Below are positions 9,857 to 18,966 of a stretch of 64,000 nucleotides of DNA, in pieces; position 1 is the stretch's first letter; each line of letters begins with the position of its first letter. The stretch comes from Nitzschia putrida. Lineage: Eukaryota; Bacillariophyta; Bacillariophyceae; Bacillariales; Bacillariaceae. The notes beneath the pieces were generated by a model. That model had not been told where the DNA came from. It saw nothing but the letters and a program-made list of their open reading frames with translations, and searched no databases. The stretch covers positions 912,019 through 976,018 of the forward strand of contig BLYE01000007.1 of the NCBI GenBank assembly GCA_016586335.1, read 5' to 3'. The position numbers and the translations under genes were made by a program.

Positions 9857-11518
9857 GAGATGGGCCTTTTCGTTCTCATTTGTTACGAATATTCATGCCT
9901 CACGTCGTCTACCGAAGAGAGTGGCAAGAAGCAGATTTATCCTTTTCTAATGTTCGTGCTACCGTAGTAATCGAGCAGAGTTCCCAATGTAACCCACAAG
10001 GGCATGCAAAGTAGTTTCCCCGGCAATCTCTATAGAGTGTACGGTAGCTAGTTGTCCTACGGTAGTCGTCCAGTTGGAGTATCGTTCCCTTTTCTTCAGT
10101 TCGGGTTGCAAGTGATGCTGTGCAGGCTGACTGCTGACTACTGCTACGACGAGTAGAATGCTTAAATTGTTTACCTGACAACAGCAACATGAATGTACAC
10201 AGGATTCATTGCTACTACCGGTAGGAGGAGGTGGATGATTTCTGGGCGAACCATGTCAGCAAAAAATGGAAGATTAGATTCATTCCCATTCTTCCCAAAG
10301 ACACCTTTCCTAATACTCAGATACACACAAATGGTCGTAGGTATATATTATTACTAGAGTATCTAAAGTACAAGTACTAACGTTAGTAGTACTAACGTAG
10401 GAGTTGTTGCATTCTCAATTCTCAGGCCAGGTTTTCCTCTTCTTGGTATAGTAATGCAGAGCTTTCTCCTGTCGTAGTCGATCGTCGTCTTGGTGGCGGT
10501 GGACATGATGTTGTTGTGTTGTTCGTGGCCAAGCTAATTTCCGCTTATGACATCTCGTTCGTTGACTAATCGCTTGTCACAAGAAAAGAGGGTCATGAAA
10601 GTTGTACTAGTACTGTACTGTGGGAGAGAGAAGCGCCCGAAGAGCAGACAGCCAGTGTCGGATTTCGGTTCTTGTTTTATTTCTTGTGCACATCACATGA
10701 CACTGTACACCGTACAGGGTCTCGTCGGTTTCAGGTCGTTGGGCCCCAAATGGGTAACCCACTGACTGGTGGGACGACGTTAAAGTCTGTTGACATTTCC
10801 CAGTAGGATAGTTCCGTCTAAAGGAAATAATCAGTGAGTTAGTTAGTTAGTTAGTACTGTACTGTACACACTGCTGCTCTGCTTTGTCTTCTTGTGTTGC
10901 TGCCAGCCGATGCTGAATGTTGCTCCTTTCAAGTGCTTGTCGTCGTACGGAGTCCTCGACGAGAAACCAACTACCTAGGTACTACTACTAAGTATTAGGT
11001 AGAGTAGTACCGTACTGGTACTGTATTCCTTGGTATCACGTGGAGAGATCAAGAACTGTATCACTGGCGATGGAGACAGGAGAGTCGGACTTCTCCTAGT
11101 GTGGCTCCAATAATGGGCGAGGTTGGATTTGATAGGAAGAGAGGGACAGCAGCTTGTCGTTGGACAGGGAAACAACACATTCTAAAAACTTTTTAGATCG
11201 AGTTGTCTTGGACTACCCTGATAGGAGGTTGGTACGGATAATACGAACGTAGGAACAGTGTTGACGTGACAAAATATGAAAAATTTATATAAAATACATA
11301 CTTGTATATCCAAGAAAGGACAAATGGTTTGCCTCGCGCGTGTGGACAACAAAATTAATGAGGTGAAACGTGGCCGACGACATCCGTCTCCCCTGTTTGA
11401 CAGCTTCGGATGATGGGAACGTGGACTGCATGCACCCCTTTTCGTTTTGCCGAATGAGTGCGATGGAAACAGCAAGAGAAAGTTACTGCATTTCCCAACT
11501 GAGTTGCGAAGATGTGGA
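9857..11518. other. long intergenic region
   Basis: No convincing gene. It contains a 14-bp perfect palindrome (10375-10388) and a (GTTA)4 run near 10838. A 161-codon minus frame (11182-11667) has a composition unlike a conserved protein and is not called. Confidence 0.45.
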
Positions 11519-11902
11519 TCAACACATTCCATCCTCCGACATATCGTCCATTTCTTTGGATACCGACCGGAGATTGATACGGTTTCGAAATGCCCATTCT
11601 TGTTGAAGCCGCGTTTCTGTTGCCTTGGAGGAGCTTTCATTTCCCTTTGTCCAGAGAACCCACCCATGACCTCGACGTGACATCATATGGGAGGAATGGA
11701 ACGTCGATTCCATAATGGAGTCAACCCTGATGTTGTGACTCGAGTCTCCACGTTGTTCCACCACAGAAAAGGAAGCCTGAGGCGAAATGGAGTGAGACGG
11801 AGATTGTCGGTCAGAATGAGAAATCCACACTCGGAATCGATCTCTTCTGGAAGTGGTAGATCCTGTAGGATTTGAGGAATTTTCTCTTGGAGTTAGTGTC
11901 AT
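11519..11902 (-). CDS. hypothetical protein, Ser/Arg-rich
   Basis: I do not recognise this. The ATG at 11902 (MTLTPRENSSNP) gives 127 aa, polar and rich in Ser, Arg and His, with no membrane segment or known motif and an acidic end (EMDDMSEDGMC). The frame is also open upstream to 12061, but that part reads like untranslated sequence. The case rests only on the open frame and plausible composition, so it could be chance. Confidence 0.3.
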   Translation of the reverse strand: MTLTPRENSSNPTGSTTSRRDRFRVWISHSDRQSPSHSISPQASFSVVEQRGDSSHNIRVDSIMESTFHSSHMMSRRGHGWVLWTKGNESSSKATETRLQQEWAFRNRINLRSVSKEMDDMSEDGMC

Positions 11903-12357
11903 TGTAAAGCGATTGACTGCGAATGACGAATGATGAATACTGATTGCTGGTTTCACTTGGTTTTCGTTTTTGCCTTGTTTGATTTTGTGACAGGAGCGAG
12001 CTAGCGGTGCATGGGCAAACCGGCACACTTGCGGTCGAACCAGTCGACTGTGCCACTGCACACGGATTTGGAGATGTTGTTGTTGTTGTGCCCTCCTACG
12101 ATCCTCCTTTCAGGATCAAAATGACCGTAGTTGCTATATGACCGCCCCAAGCTGACGTGTACATAGGAAAACTCAACCTCCCCTCTACACAAAGCTACTG
12201 GAGGCGAATTGGATGATTTGGAGGTACAAAGCAATTGGATTTGCTGTGATAGTACGTACTTGTGACCACCACCCATGGCCTTGATTTGCTAGAACGCCCT
12301 GAACTATCGTAGCATTCAGAGTGAACGTCCTCCTGTACATCTAGTTTCCTTGCTACA
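11903..12357. other. intergenic spacer
   Basis: Upstream region of the Ser/Lys-rich gene at 12358. No separate gene is supported. Confidence 0.4.
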
Positions 12358-14184
12358 ATGATGGACAAACGTTGTGTGACGATTGATGAAGAACTCAATC
12401 AGATCCATGAAATTCCTACGCGATGGGAGTATACCGCCAAGCAAATGAAAAAGCTTTGGTATACAAGGGAAGATATCAAGCAAAGTCGACAAGAACATCA
12501 AGAAGAGCAAATGATGGAGCAAGTTAAGGTGGTGGTGGAAAAGCGCCTAGAGGAAGAAGGGACACCCGAGCGCATTGACGAAATCATGCAGTGGCCACCC
12601 ACCATGATTTTGAAGTATCTCGAAACGCCTGTCAATGTCAAAAAGGCCCCGGATGTCAAACCGGTTGTTCCTATTACCATCTCTGATGAAGATATTGCAG
12701 ATTTGTTCAGCCTTGACATTTCGAAATCGCTTGCTAACAAAGGAAAAGAGAAAGTTCCAGCATCACAGCCAACCAAAAAGCTGCCCAAAAAGAAGCCCAA
12801 ACCTACGGTGGAATCCTCGTCCTCTTCAGACTCCAGCTCCTCCGACTCGAGCAGTTCTTCTGGATCGTCATCATCAGGTTCAAGTTCCTCTTCCTCGGAC
12901 AGTGATTCGTCGGATTCGTCTGATGAATCGGACACATCATCGGATTCTGATTCGGATTCCAGCTCATCGTCTTCGTCATCTAGTAGTTCGGAAGAAGAAA
13001 ATGGAGAAGACACAACGAGCAAGTCGCTGTGGTCGGAAGGTGTTGTCAAGAAATTCGCCGAGCTGGACACAGAAGATGTCCAAATCCCCATCGTCCCTCG
13101 ACGTTTCAGTGGAGCTCCTGGATCACCGAGGCCAGGCCGATCAGGCAAAATTTTTTCACCTGGTTTGCAACGAAAAGGGAAAAAGAATGCTCCAGTGGCA
13201 ACCCTTCCACTAGCACCATTGTCAGAACCAGATGTGCCAGGGGAGGGTAAGAAAACCAAGAAGAAAGCTTCTAAAGGTGCAGCGGCTAGTGGAAAGAAAG
13301 GTGATAAGAAAGGTGACACAAAGAAGGGGGCATCCACGAAGACCAAAAAGAAGCCAAAGAAGAGTGATACGACCTCATCGGAAAAGTCCAAAGATTCCAA
13401 TACAGATTCTTCGTCAGACAATACACCTTCTCCACCACCAGAAGCCGTTTCACCTTCTGGCTACACATCAGGGTCGGAATTGAGTGCTGAAGACAATCTT
13501 CGAAAGGTAGCGGATTTGGTGGCTCCTGTTTCGCCATTGTCCAACAAATTGAAAGATGCTGTTCACAATGTACAGACAGCCATGGCTGTAGATACATACA
13601 AACAGTCCCTTGGTGACAAAGATGTCATTCAAAACGCGTTGGACAAGTATATACCCTCGGACGATGATTTGGCTCTCGACGGGGAAGATCGCCCTTCCAA
13701 AGCCGATGAATGCCCCATCTGCCTTGGACTAGTCAAGAAAGATCAAGCCAAGCAGATTGTTCTTGTCACGGAGCTTTTATGTACCAAATGCCTAAAAGAG
13801 AATGAAGAAATCATTGGCCAGGCGCAAATCATTGTTTCTCCCAAAGCAGAGGAAGCTCCAAAGAAAAAGAAAAAGACCGTTCGAAAATCGGCCTTGCCAC
13901 CGAGCAAGAAGAAAGAGAAGGAAGCTGCTAGTAGCAAAGAAGGAGCAGATGATGAAGCGATTCCCAAATCTAGCTCCCGGGGAAAATCCAAGTCATCCAA
14001 GACCAAGAGTACATCGAAGAGCAAGAGTAGCAAAGAGAAGTCGTCCAAAAGCAAAGAGGCTGGCAAACTCGGCACATTTGAAGAGTTGGTGAGCAAACAG
14101 GAGCACCTAGTCGATCACCCCCCAGGTCAGAAGGGCACGGAAGAGAAAGCGGACGATGCTACTGGGGAAACAAATGACGAATAA
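12358..14184 (+). CDS. Ser/Lys-rich low-complexity protein with a CxxC pair
   Basis: 608 aa, family not recognised. The N-terminal ~60 residues are ordered-looking (RWEYTAKQMKKLWYTREDI), followed by a charged helix. Residues ~155-225 are almost pure Ser/Asp/Glu; several Lys-rich blocks follow (for example KKTKKKASK and KKKPKK), typical of nuclear or nucleolar proteins with many possible CK2 and SR-kinase sites. Near residues 452-478 lies Cys-x2-Cys-x19-Cys-x2-Cys (CPICLGLV...LLCTKC), a possible small zinc site resembling a partial RING or zinc ribbon. The C-terminus is again Lys/Ser-rich. A nuclear RNA- or chromatin-related role is inferred from composition only. The gene converges with DCP2, with stops 98 bp apart. 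The long antisense frame is an artefact of the serine codon bias. Confidence 0.75.
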   Translation: MMDKRCVTIDEELNQIHEIPTRWEYTAKQMKKLWYTREDIKQSRQEHQEEQMMEQVKVVVEKRLEEEGTPERIDEIMQWPPTMILKYLETPVNVKKAPDVKPVVPITISDEDIADLFSLDISKSLANKGKEKVPASQPTKKLPKKKPKPTVESSSSSDSSSSDSSSSSGSSSSGSSSSSSDSDSSDSSDESDTSSDSDSDSSSSSSSSSSSEEENGEDTTSKSLWSEGVVKKFAELDTEDVQIPIVPRRFSGAPGSPRPGRSGKIFSPGLQRKGKKNAPVATLPLAPLSEPDVPGEGKKTKKKASKGAAASGKKGDKKGDTKKGASTKTKKKPKKSDTTSSEKSKDSNTDSSSDNTPSPPPEAVSPSGYTSGSELSAEDNLRKVADLVAPVSPLSNKLKDAVHNVQTAMAVDTYKQSLGDKDVIQNALDKYIPSDDDLALDGEDRPSKADECPICLGLVKKDQAKQIVLVTELLCTKCLKENEEIIGQAQIIVSPKAEEAPKKKKKTVRKSALPPSKKKEKEAASSKEGADDEAIPKSSSRGKSKSSKTKSTSKSKSSKEKSSKSKEAGKLGTFEELVSKQEHLVDHPPGQKGTEEKADDATGETNDE

Positions 14185-14282
14185 ACAGCTGGTAGTGTCG
14201 GAAAATAGAGGCCAATCTTTCACAAGAGAGAAGTAACAAAGGCGATACAACCCCGCCAGTTATTACGTTCACAGTAGATCTG

Positions 14283-15800
14283 CTAGCCAAAGTGGTGCTG
14301 CATAATGGCTTCCACGTTTTGAATCCGGAAATTGGTGGGGTTGGGCAAATGGGAAACCCAGTCTTGAATAAACGACATATCTTTCTCGTATTGCATTTGC
14401 ATTTTCTGCTTTTGATGTGCAAAGTGGCGTTCTTGGCTCTTTTTAGTGATTTGAGAATCCGTGAGAACATCCAGGTCGTCGGGTGGTTGGCCTGAAGGAG
14501 CTACTTTGGCAGTTTCCTTCTTATTTGGCTTCGACTTGCTCTTCTTTTGCGGCACGATTGTGTCCGATTTGGCTTCCTCAATTACCTCACCCCAGGGAGT
14601 CGCTCCGTCTTCGCTGAAGAACGGAGTGAGGAAAGCATCATCAGACCGTTGGTTGACCAGTGGTTGGTACTTGGATTTCTGCTCCTCTTTTGTAATATGC
14701 GAGAGACCATCGCCGCTGTTCATAAATCCTCCACCAACGACACGAAAGGCATGTGGATCATTGCCACCAAAGCCGTGTTCCGCAAAGAAATGTGGATTGC
14801 CATCGTAGTCCACTTTACGCCCCAAAAGTTCCTCGTTGGCTTTGAACATGTCTTCCTCTGACCAACGAGTGGCATCTCCAACATTGGCCAATCCAGTATC
14901 GACAAGGGGGTCATTGTCTTGTTGAATCAATCTTGGCTTACTGCCTCGTCGAGAGCTGGATTTGTCTCTCCCATTGCTCTTGTCCCTGTTGTTGGACTTG
15001 GACCGAGATTGATCCCTTTTGGAGTTCTTGCCTTCCTTCTTGACCTTTTTACGGATCCATTTTCGCAAATTTCCCATCACGGGAAGAACCGCGTAGGACT
15101 TTTTGGGAAGTCCTCCTAGATCAAACCAGGAAACTTCGGAAATCTCCTTTCGGGCCACTGGTTGAAATGGGAAATCTTCGGGAACACCCAAACATACAAA
15201 GTAGGTTCGGCGTTTTCCATCAGATTCTTCAAATGAAAAGTAGTGTTCTTCCTTGAGAGGATATCTCCAAGTAATGAAAGGGGATTGTTGCTCAGCCCAA
15301 TCCTTAGTAATTCCCATGTTACAATTCGGATCAAATCCGGTTTCTTCATAACATTCTCGACCAGCTGCGTCCACTCCACGCTCGCCCTGATTAATCTTTC
15401 CGGCAGGAACTGTCCAAGTGTTTCCCGTCCATGTTTGTACCAAAACCATTTTGGTTGCATCCTTGTTGAGTAGGATTGTTCCGTAAGTACTGATTTTACG
15501 TTTGTATTCGTTGAATTGAATCCACATGGTTTGAAAGGAATTCTCATCCAACAATGGACTGAATTGGAACATTTTGATCGCAAAGAGTTTCAACAATTTG
15601 AAACGAGGGAAATGTTCCAATTGTTCAGGCTCCAAGTTATCGCAAATCATATCCTCATAGAACCACCAGGCTTGTTCAATTTGGAAAAAGATACGATCCG
15701 CACTTGCCAGTTCTTGCGGAGGCAGGTTCAATAAAAACCTAGTGTGCACATCATCTAGCGCATCTAGAAATTCCTCCGAGGTCATGTTGTTATCACCCAT
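14283..15800 (-). CDS. DCP2: mRNA-decapping enzyme 2 (Nudix hydrolase)
   Basis: 505 aa. DCP2 removes the m7G cap from mRNA as the catalytic subunit of the decapping complex in the cytoplasm and P-bodies, committing transcripts to 5'-3' decay. Residues ~8-100 form the helical Dcp2 N-terminal domain (DDVHTRFLLNLPPQE; AWWFYED, which in yeast contacts Dcp1). The Nudix domain follows, with a complete GX5EX7REUXEEXGU box at 134-156 (GKINQGE...RECYEETGF), including the catalytic glutamates. Box B is visible after it (EISEVSWFDLGGLPK). A Lys/Arg/Ser-rich stretch (~255-290) and a long polar tail are the usual disordered regulatory extension. The ATG at 15798-15800 begins the conserved region, so the start is well supported. 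A 98-bp gap separates it from the convergent gene. Confidence 0.96.
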   Translation of the reverse strand: MGDNNMTSEEFLDALDDVHTRFLLNLPPQELASADRIFFQIEQAWWFYEDMICDNLEPEQLEHFPRFKLLKLFAIKMFQFSPLLDENSFQTMWIQFNEYKRKISTYGTILLNKDATKMVLVQTWTGNTWTVPAGKINQGERGVDAAGRECYEETGFDPNCNMGITKDWAEQQSPFITWRYPLKEEHYFSFEESDGKRRTYFVCLGVPEDFPFQPVARKEISEVSWFDLGGLPKKSYAVLPVMGNLRKWIRKKVKKEGKNSKRDQSRSKSNNRDKSNGRDKSSSRRGSKPRLIQQDNDPLVDTGLANVGDATRWSEEDMFKANEELLGRKVDYDGNPHFFAEHGFGGNDPHAFRVVGGGFMNSGDGLSHITKEEQKSKYQPLVNQRSDDAFLTPFFSEDGATPWGEVIEEAKSDTIVPQKKSKSKPNKKETAKVAPSGQPPDDLDVLTDSQITKKSQERHFAHQKQKMQMQYEKDMSFIQDWVSHLPNPTNFRIQNVEAIMQHHFG

Positions 15801-16537
15801 ATTTGTTTCGCTTTACAGTAGTGAGAAGAAGGCGTTTGGAGGTTTCTGTCAAGAGGATTTCTCAACGTTGTTGCAGGTTAGGGCAGCGTTTTAAGAATAC
15901 AACAACGCCTACAACGTCTTTTTGATACAATCGATTCACTCCGCTGGCACAAGCACTCCAGCTTCTATGTTGTACAAATACCATGTATGTATAATCATAC
16001 ACTGGGTTGCATCTTCTTATGACGGAGTTCGACAGGCGTCCGTCCCCCCGCCGCCCGCCACCTTTGGGTCGTCATGACGAAGAGGTCCCAGAATGTCCAA
16101 TCATCATCAATCATCATCAGTCATGCTATATTTTTGTATCCAGGAATTCTGGGCTGGTGTTTTAATGATTTAACTCGTCCAGCATTGAACTTAACTCAGA
16201 AACGCATGGAAACTTCCGACAAAATGGTGGGAAAATTGGAGAACCCTGTGAACTCGCCGTGTTGTAGTTTAGACTGTTAAATGCACGTCTCTTTTTACTT
16301 ATAATTCCAAAGCGCGCAAGAGTTTTGTAGATTGCAACGCACAGATGCATGATGATGCTGCATGCTCAAGAAGTGGTTCGACTTCGTGTACGGACATGAA
16401 TCTTCCGAGGTCGCTGTACCAATACAGGGCACAGGTTGTGCCCCACCGACACACCACACAATTTTTCATACACCTCGTTGGTAACCCATTGGAACTCCTC
16501 CGAGCCTCTCATTCGTACACATTCTCAATTCTTCACC
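15801..16537. other. intergenic spacer (divergent promoters)
   Basis: Lies between DCP2 (minus) and a small plus-strand gene, and holds both 5' regions. No further gene is seen. Confidence 0.5.
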
Positions 16538-16876
16538 ATGACCAAACAGCCAACAAGACCCCAACAATCTCAAGGAATGCCAACTGCACGAGGAGGAAGA
16601 GATCTCTCGTCCCGTCGATTCTCTCCTTATCTCAGCAACCCTGCGAGTAACAATGACACGCCCTCCTTGCGTGACAGCATTGGGCGCTCGACATGGACAG
16701 CCACGAGAGCGTCTTCTCTCTTTGCACCAGTCAAGACAAGAACAGGGGTCCTGCAAATTCTGGACGAAGTCTTGGACCTTGTTGGTCCTTTGCCACAAGC
16801 TCCTTCTCCAAGCTCCAATGACAAAAAGGAGACCAAGGATGCCGAGGACAACAGTCAAAACTTCTCGCGCCAGTAA
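16538..16876 (+). CDS. small hypothetical protein with a leucine-rich helix motif
   Basis: 112 aa from the ATG at 16538, which has a good eukaryotic context (CACCATGA). The protein is basic and Ser/Arg-rich in its first half, then carries a hydrophobic amphipathic helix VLQILDEVLDLVG (~70-82), then an acidic, Lys-rich tail. The helix resembles ILDILDSVFEILG in the small protein at 18469. No known domain, signal peptide or membrane span. It could be a short protein-interaction helix between disordered flanks, which is inference. Confidence 0.5.
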   Translation: MTKQPTRPQQSQGMPTARGGRDLSSRRFSPYLSNPASNNDTPSLRDSIGRSTWTATRASSLFAPVKTRTGVLQILDEVLDLVGPLPQAPSPSSNDKKETKDAEDNSQNFSRQ

Positions 16877-18468
16877 CAGAAGGAAAACCACGAGCGATTC
16901 CCAAGGGACCAAATCTCGCTTCCCTCCTTTTTGTTTCAATCATCCAATTCAAACTTTTTCTAGATATATCCAACAGTGCTGCTACCACCACCTGTCACCA
17001 TACAGCCACACAACTGCACTGGTTTCAGGTCTCTTTTGTATTCACGCGGAATGACAATACTAATACTAGCTATGGCTATTGCAAAAACACAACGAAATAT
17101 CACCACTTGTTTCTAGAACCTACTACGTACCCAAGCTACAAAAATAGTCTCATTTTCAGCCAATGATGGAGAGTGTCTTGTTTTGTCCTCCACAGAGACA
17201 ATCCTTACACCAAGGTGGTGTCACTGAAGGACGAGTACGAAGTGTTGGTGTCCATCATGGTCAATTGTTGGCAGTTGGCATCCTCGTTGTTCACACTCTT
17301 GCCTCCCCCAGGAAGATGTTGCTAACTCTCGACCAATTAGCGGAAGCTACGACAACCGAGAGGAAAGTACCGACGACGTACCTGGTAGTGGTAGTAATAT
17401 AGATAGAGGTTTTCCAGCAGGGATCATTCCATGTCACCGGGTCGAAGAGTGACAGGACTTCTTTTAACGAGAAGTCTTGTGTTTCTTTATTTCAACTAGG
17501 CATAGTAGTTATATTGAAATATTCTACGCGTCATCAGAAACCAAAACGCTGATAAATTCATTCTTCTGGGGGAACATTCTTCCTCTCTCAATGGAATGTG
17601 GAAATCACTCACTATGCGGCTGAGCAGTGTTTAGAGGTTGAGCACCCCAAGACTAACGAACCGTACTTTTTGTCCTCATAAATTTCATCGACAGGAGGAG
17701 GAAATACTGGGCCAGTGTGAATCAAAATTCTGTTCACTCAACCTCCTTGTTAGTATAGGTCAAAGACGTGGTTAGCCCCCGCTGCCGCTGTTATATTAGT
17801 TCTCCCCACTACTTCACACGTTTTCTACCTTGAATGACATCGTTGCAATTCACTGCTGTGTTCCGAAAAGTCCGGCATTCCATGTTTGAATACAACCAGA
17901 ACAGTGGCTGATAATGTCAGAGGTCGTAGAGTTTCTATGTATTCGATTTCGACTCTGGGAGTCTGTATTTTTTTCCAATTCTGATGCTTGTTTTGTCTGC
18001 TCATCATATATCTCTGGAGTAATACGACCCATCTGTGTTCACGAGCGGGGACGTTGACATGCTCAACCAACAAAAACGATTCTTGTTCAAGGAATTGTGA
18101 GGATTGGTGCAATTCTTTCAGCGTTTTATTAGTGCCCCTGGGTTTGGAGAGCCTTCTTCAATGGCATCAAAGTTAGGACACGGGCATTCTATCGCAAACA
18201 AGAAACTTCCGGCTTTCTGTAAAGAGGAACGGCGAACCCGCCAATAGAAACGTAGGGTGCCAAAATGGATGTCAAGCGTGATAGGCCCGATGAAGGCCCG
18301 CTCGCAGGCGTCACAAATGGCTTTTGTAGAAGTTTCGACTCGTCAATTGGCAGACACCTTGTCACCACCTCAGCAATACTCCAGCATTTGTTCGACACAG
18401 GTGGCAATCGCTCTCACAAAAAGTCACATCCAGGATAAACGCCCAAACAGAGATCCAGTGAAAAAGCC
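16877..18468. other. intergenic region with weak short frames
   Basis: About 1.6 kb. A 57-codon plus frame (18265-18438, good ATG context) and a 72-codon minus frame (18189-18407) overlap; neither shows a recognisable motif and neither is called. Confidence 0.4.
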
Positions 18469-18714
18469 ATGATGAGCAGCACTTCAACTTGCATGCATAC
18501 AGCACCTCGCCTGAGCATGTCCTCGAGGAATGTCAACCTAGAGTTGTCTCTTTTGTCGGACTTGGCAAGAGGAAGAAACCGACTAACCAGTGATGCATTT
18601 GCAATTGATGATTCTCCTCGGAGGAGGAGCCAAGAGATCTTGGATATTTTGGATTCTGTCTTCGAGATTTTGGGCACAACTGCTGAGGACAAGTCGGAAG
18701 AACAGCTCCAATGA
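18469..18714 (+). CDS. small hypothetical protein, possible paralogue of the 16.5 kb protein
   Basis: 81 aa. A Ser/Arg-rich N-terminal half is followed by SPRRRSQE, then the hydrophobic helix ILDILDSVFEILG and an acidic end (TTAEDKSEEQ). The order basic stretch, LxILDxVhxhhG helix, acidic tail is the same as in the 112-aa protein 1.6 kb upstream on the same strand (6 of 13 helix positions identical, others conservative). An alternative start is the second Met. It could be a chance frame, but the shared layout argues for a real small gene. Confidence 0.45.
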   Translation: MMSSTSTCMHTAPRLSMSSRNVNLELSLLSDLARGRNRLTSDAFAIDDSPRRRSQEILDILDSVFEILGTTAEDKSEEQLQ

Positions 18715-18966
18715 GCAACCCACGAAGACATCATTCCGATACGTGAGACCCTCTCTGTACACTCCCAAGTTTGCCACTGGGTTATTCCTCAGGAAGGAAC
18801 AGATCCTTGGCATGCATGCGCTATTATCATCACTCGATTTTGTTTCCATTACCCTTGTACCACCATAAACTAATGTACATTATAACAACATCTAGTAGTA
18901 TTTGTGAACTTACAATGCAGTACGTAGAAAGGTGATGAGGAGAAGATCGTTCCTGGGAGATCAAGA

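Noticed and set aside
11182..11667. 161-codon minus-strand frame
   Set aside because: Composition changes along its length, no motif, and it overlaps another weak minus frame; not supported as a gene.
12498..13421. 307-codon minus-strand open frame opposite the Ser/Lys-rich gene
   Set aside because: Its Glu/Asp/Ser/Phe-rich sequence is the mirror of serine and lysine codon runs; no independent motif.
18189..18438. Overlapping short frames on both strands
   Set aside because: Neither has homology or motif that I can see; the two contradict each other, so neither was called.
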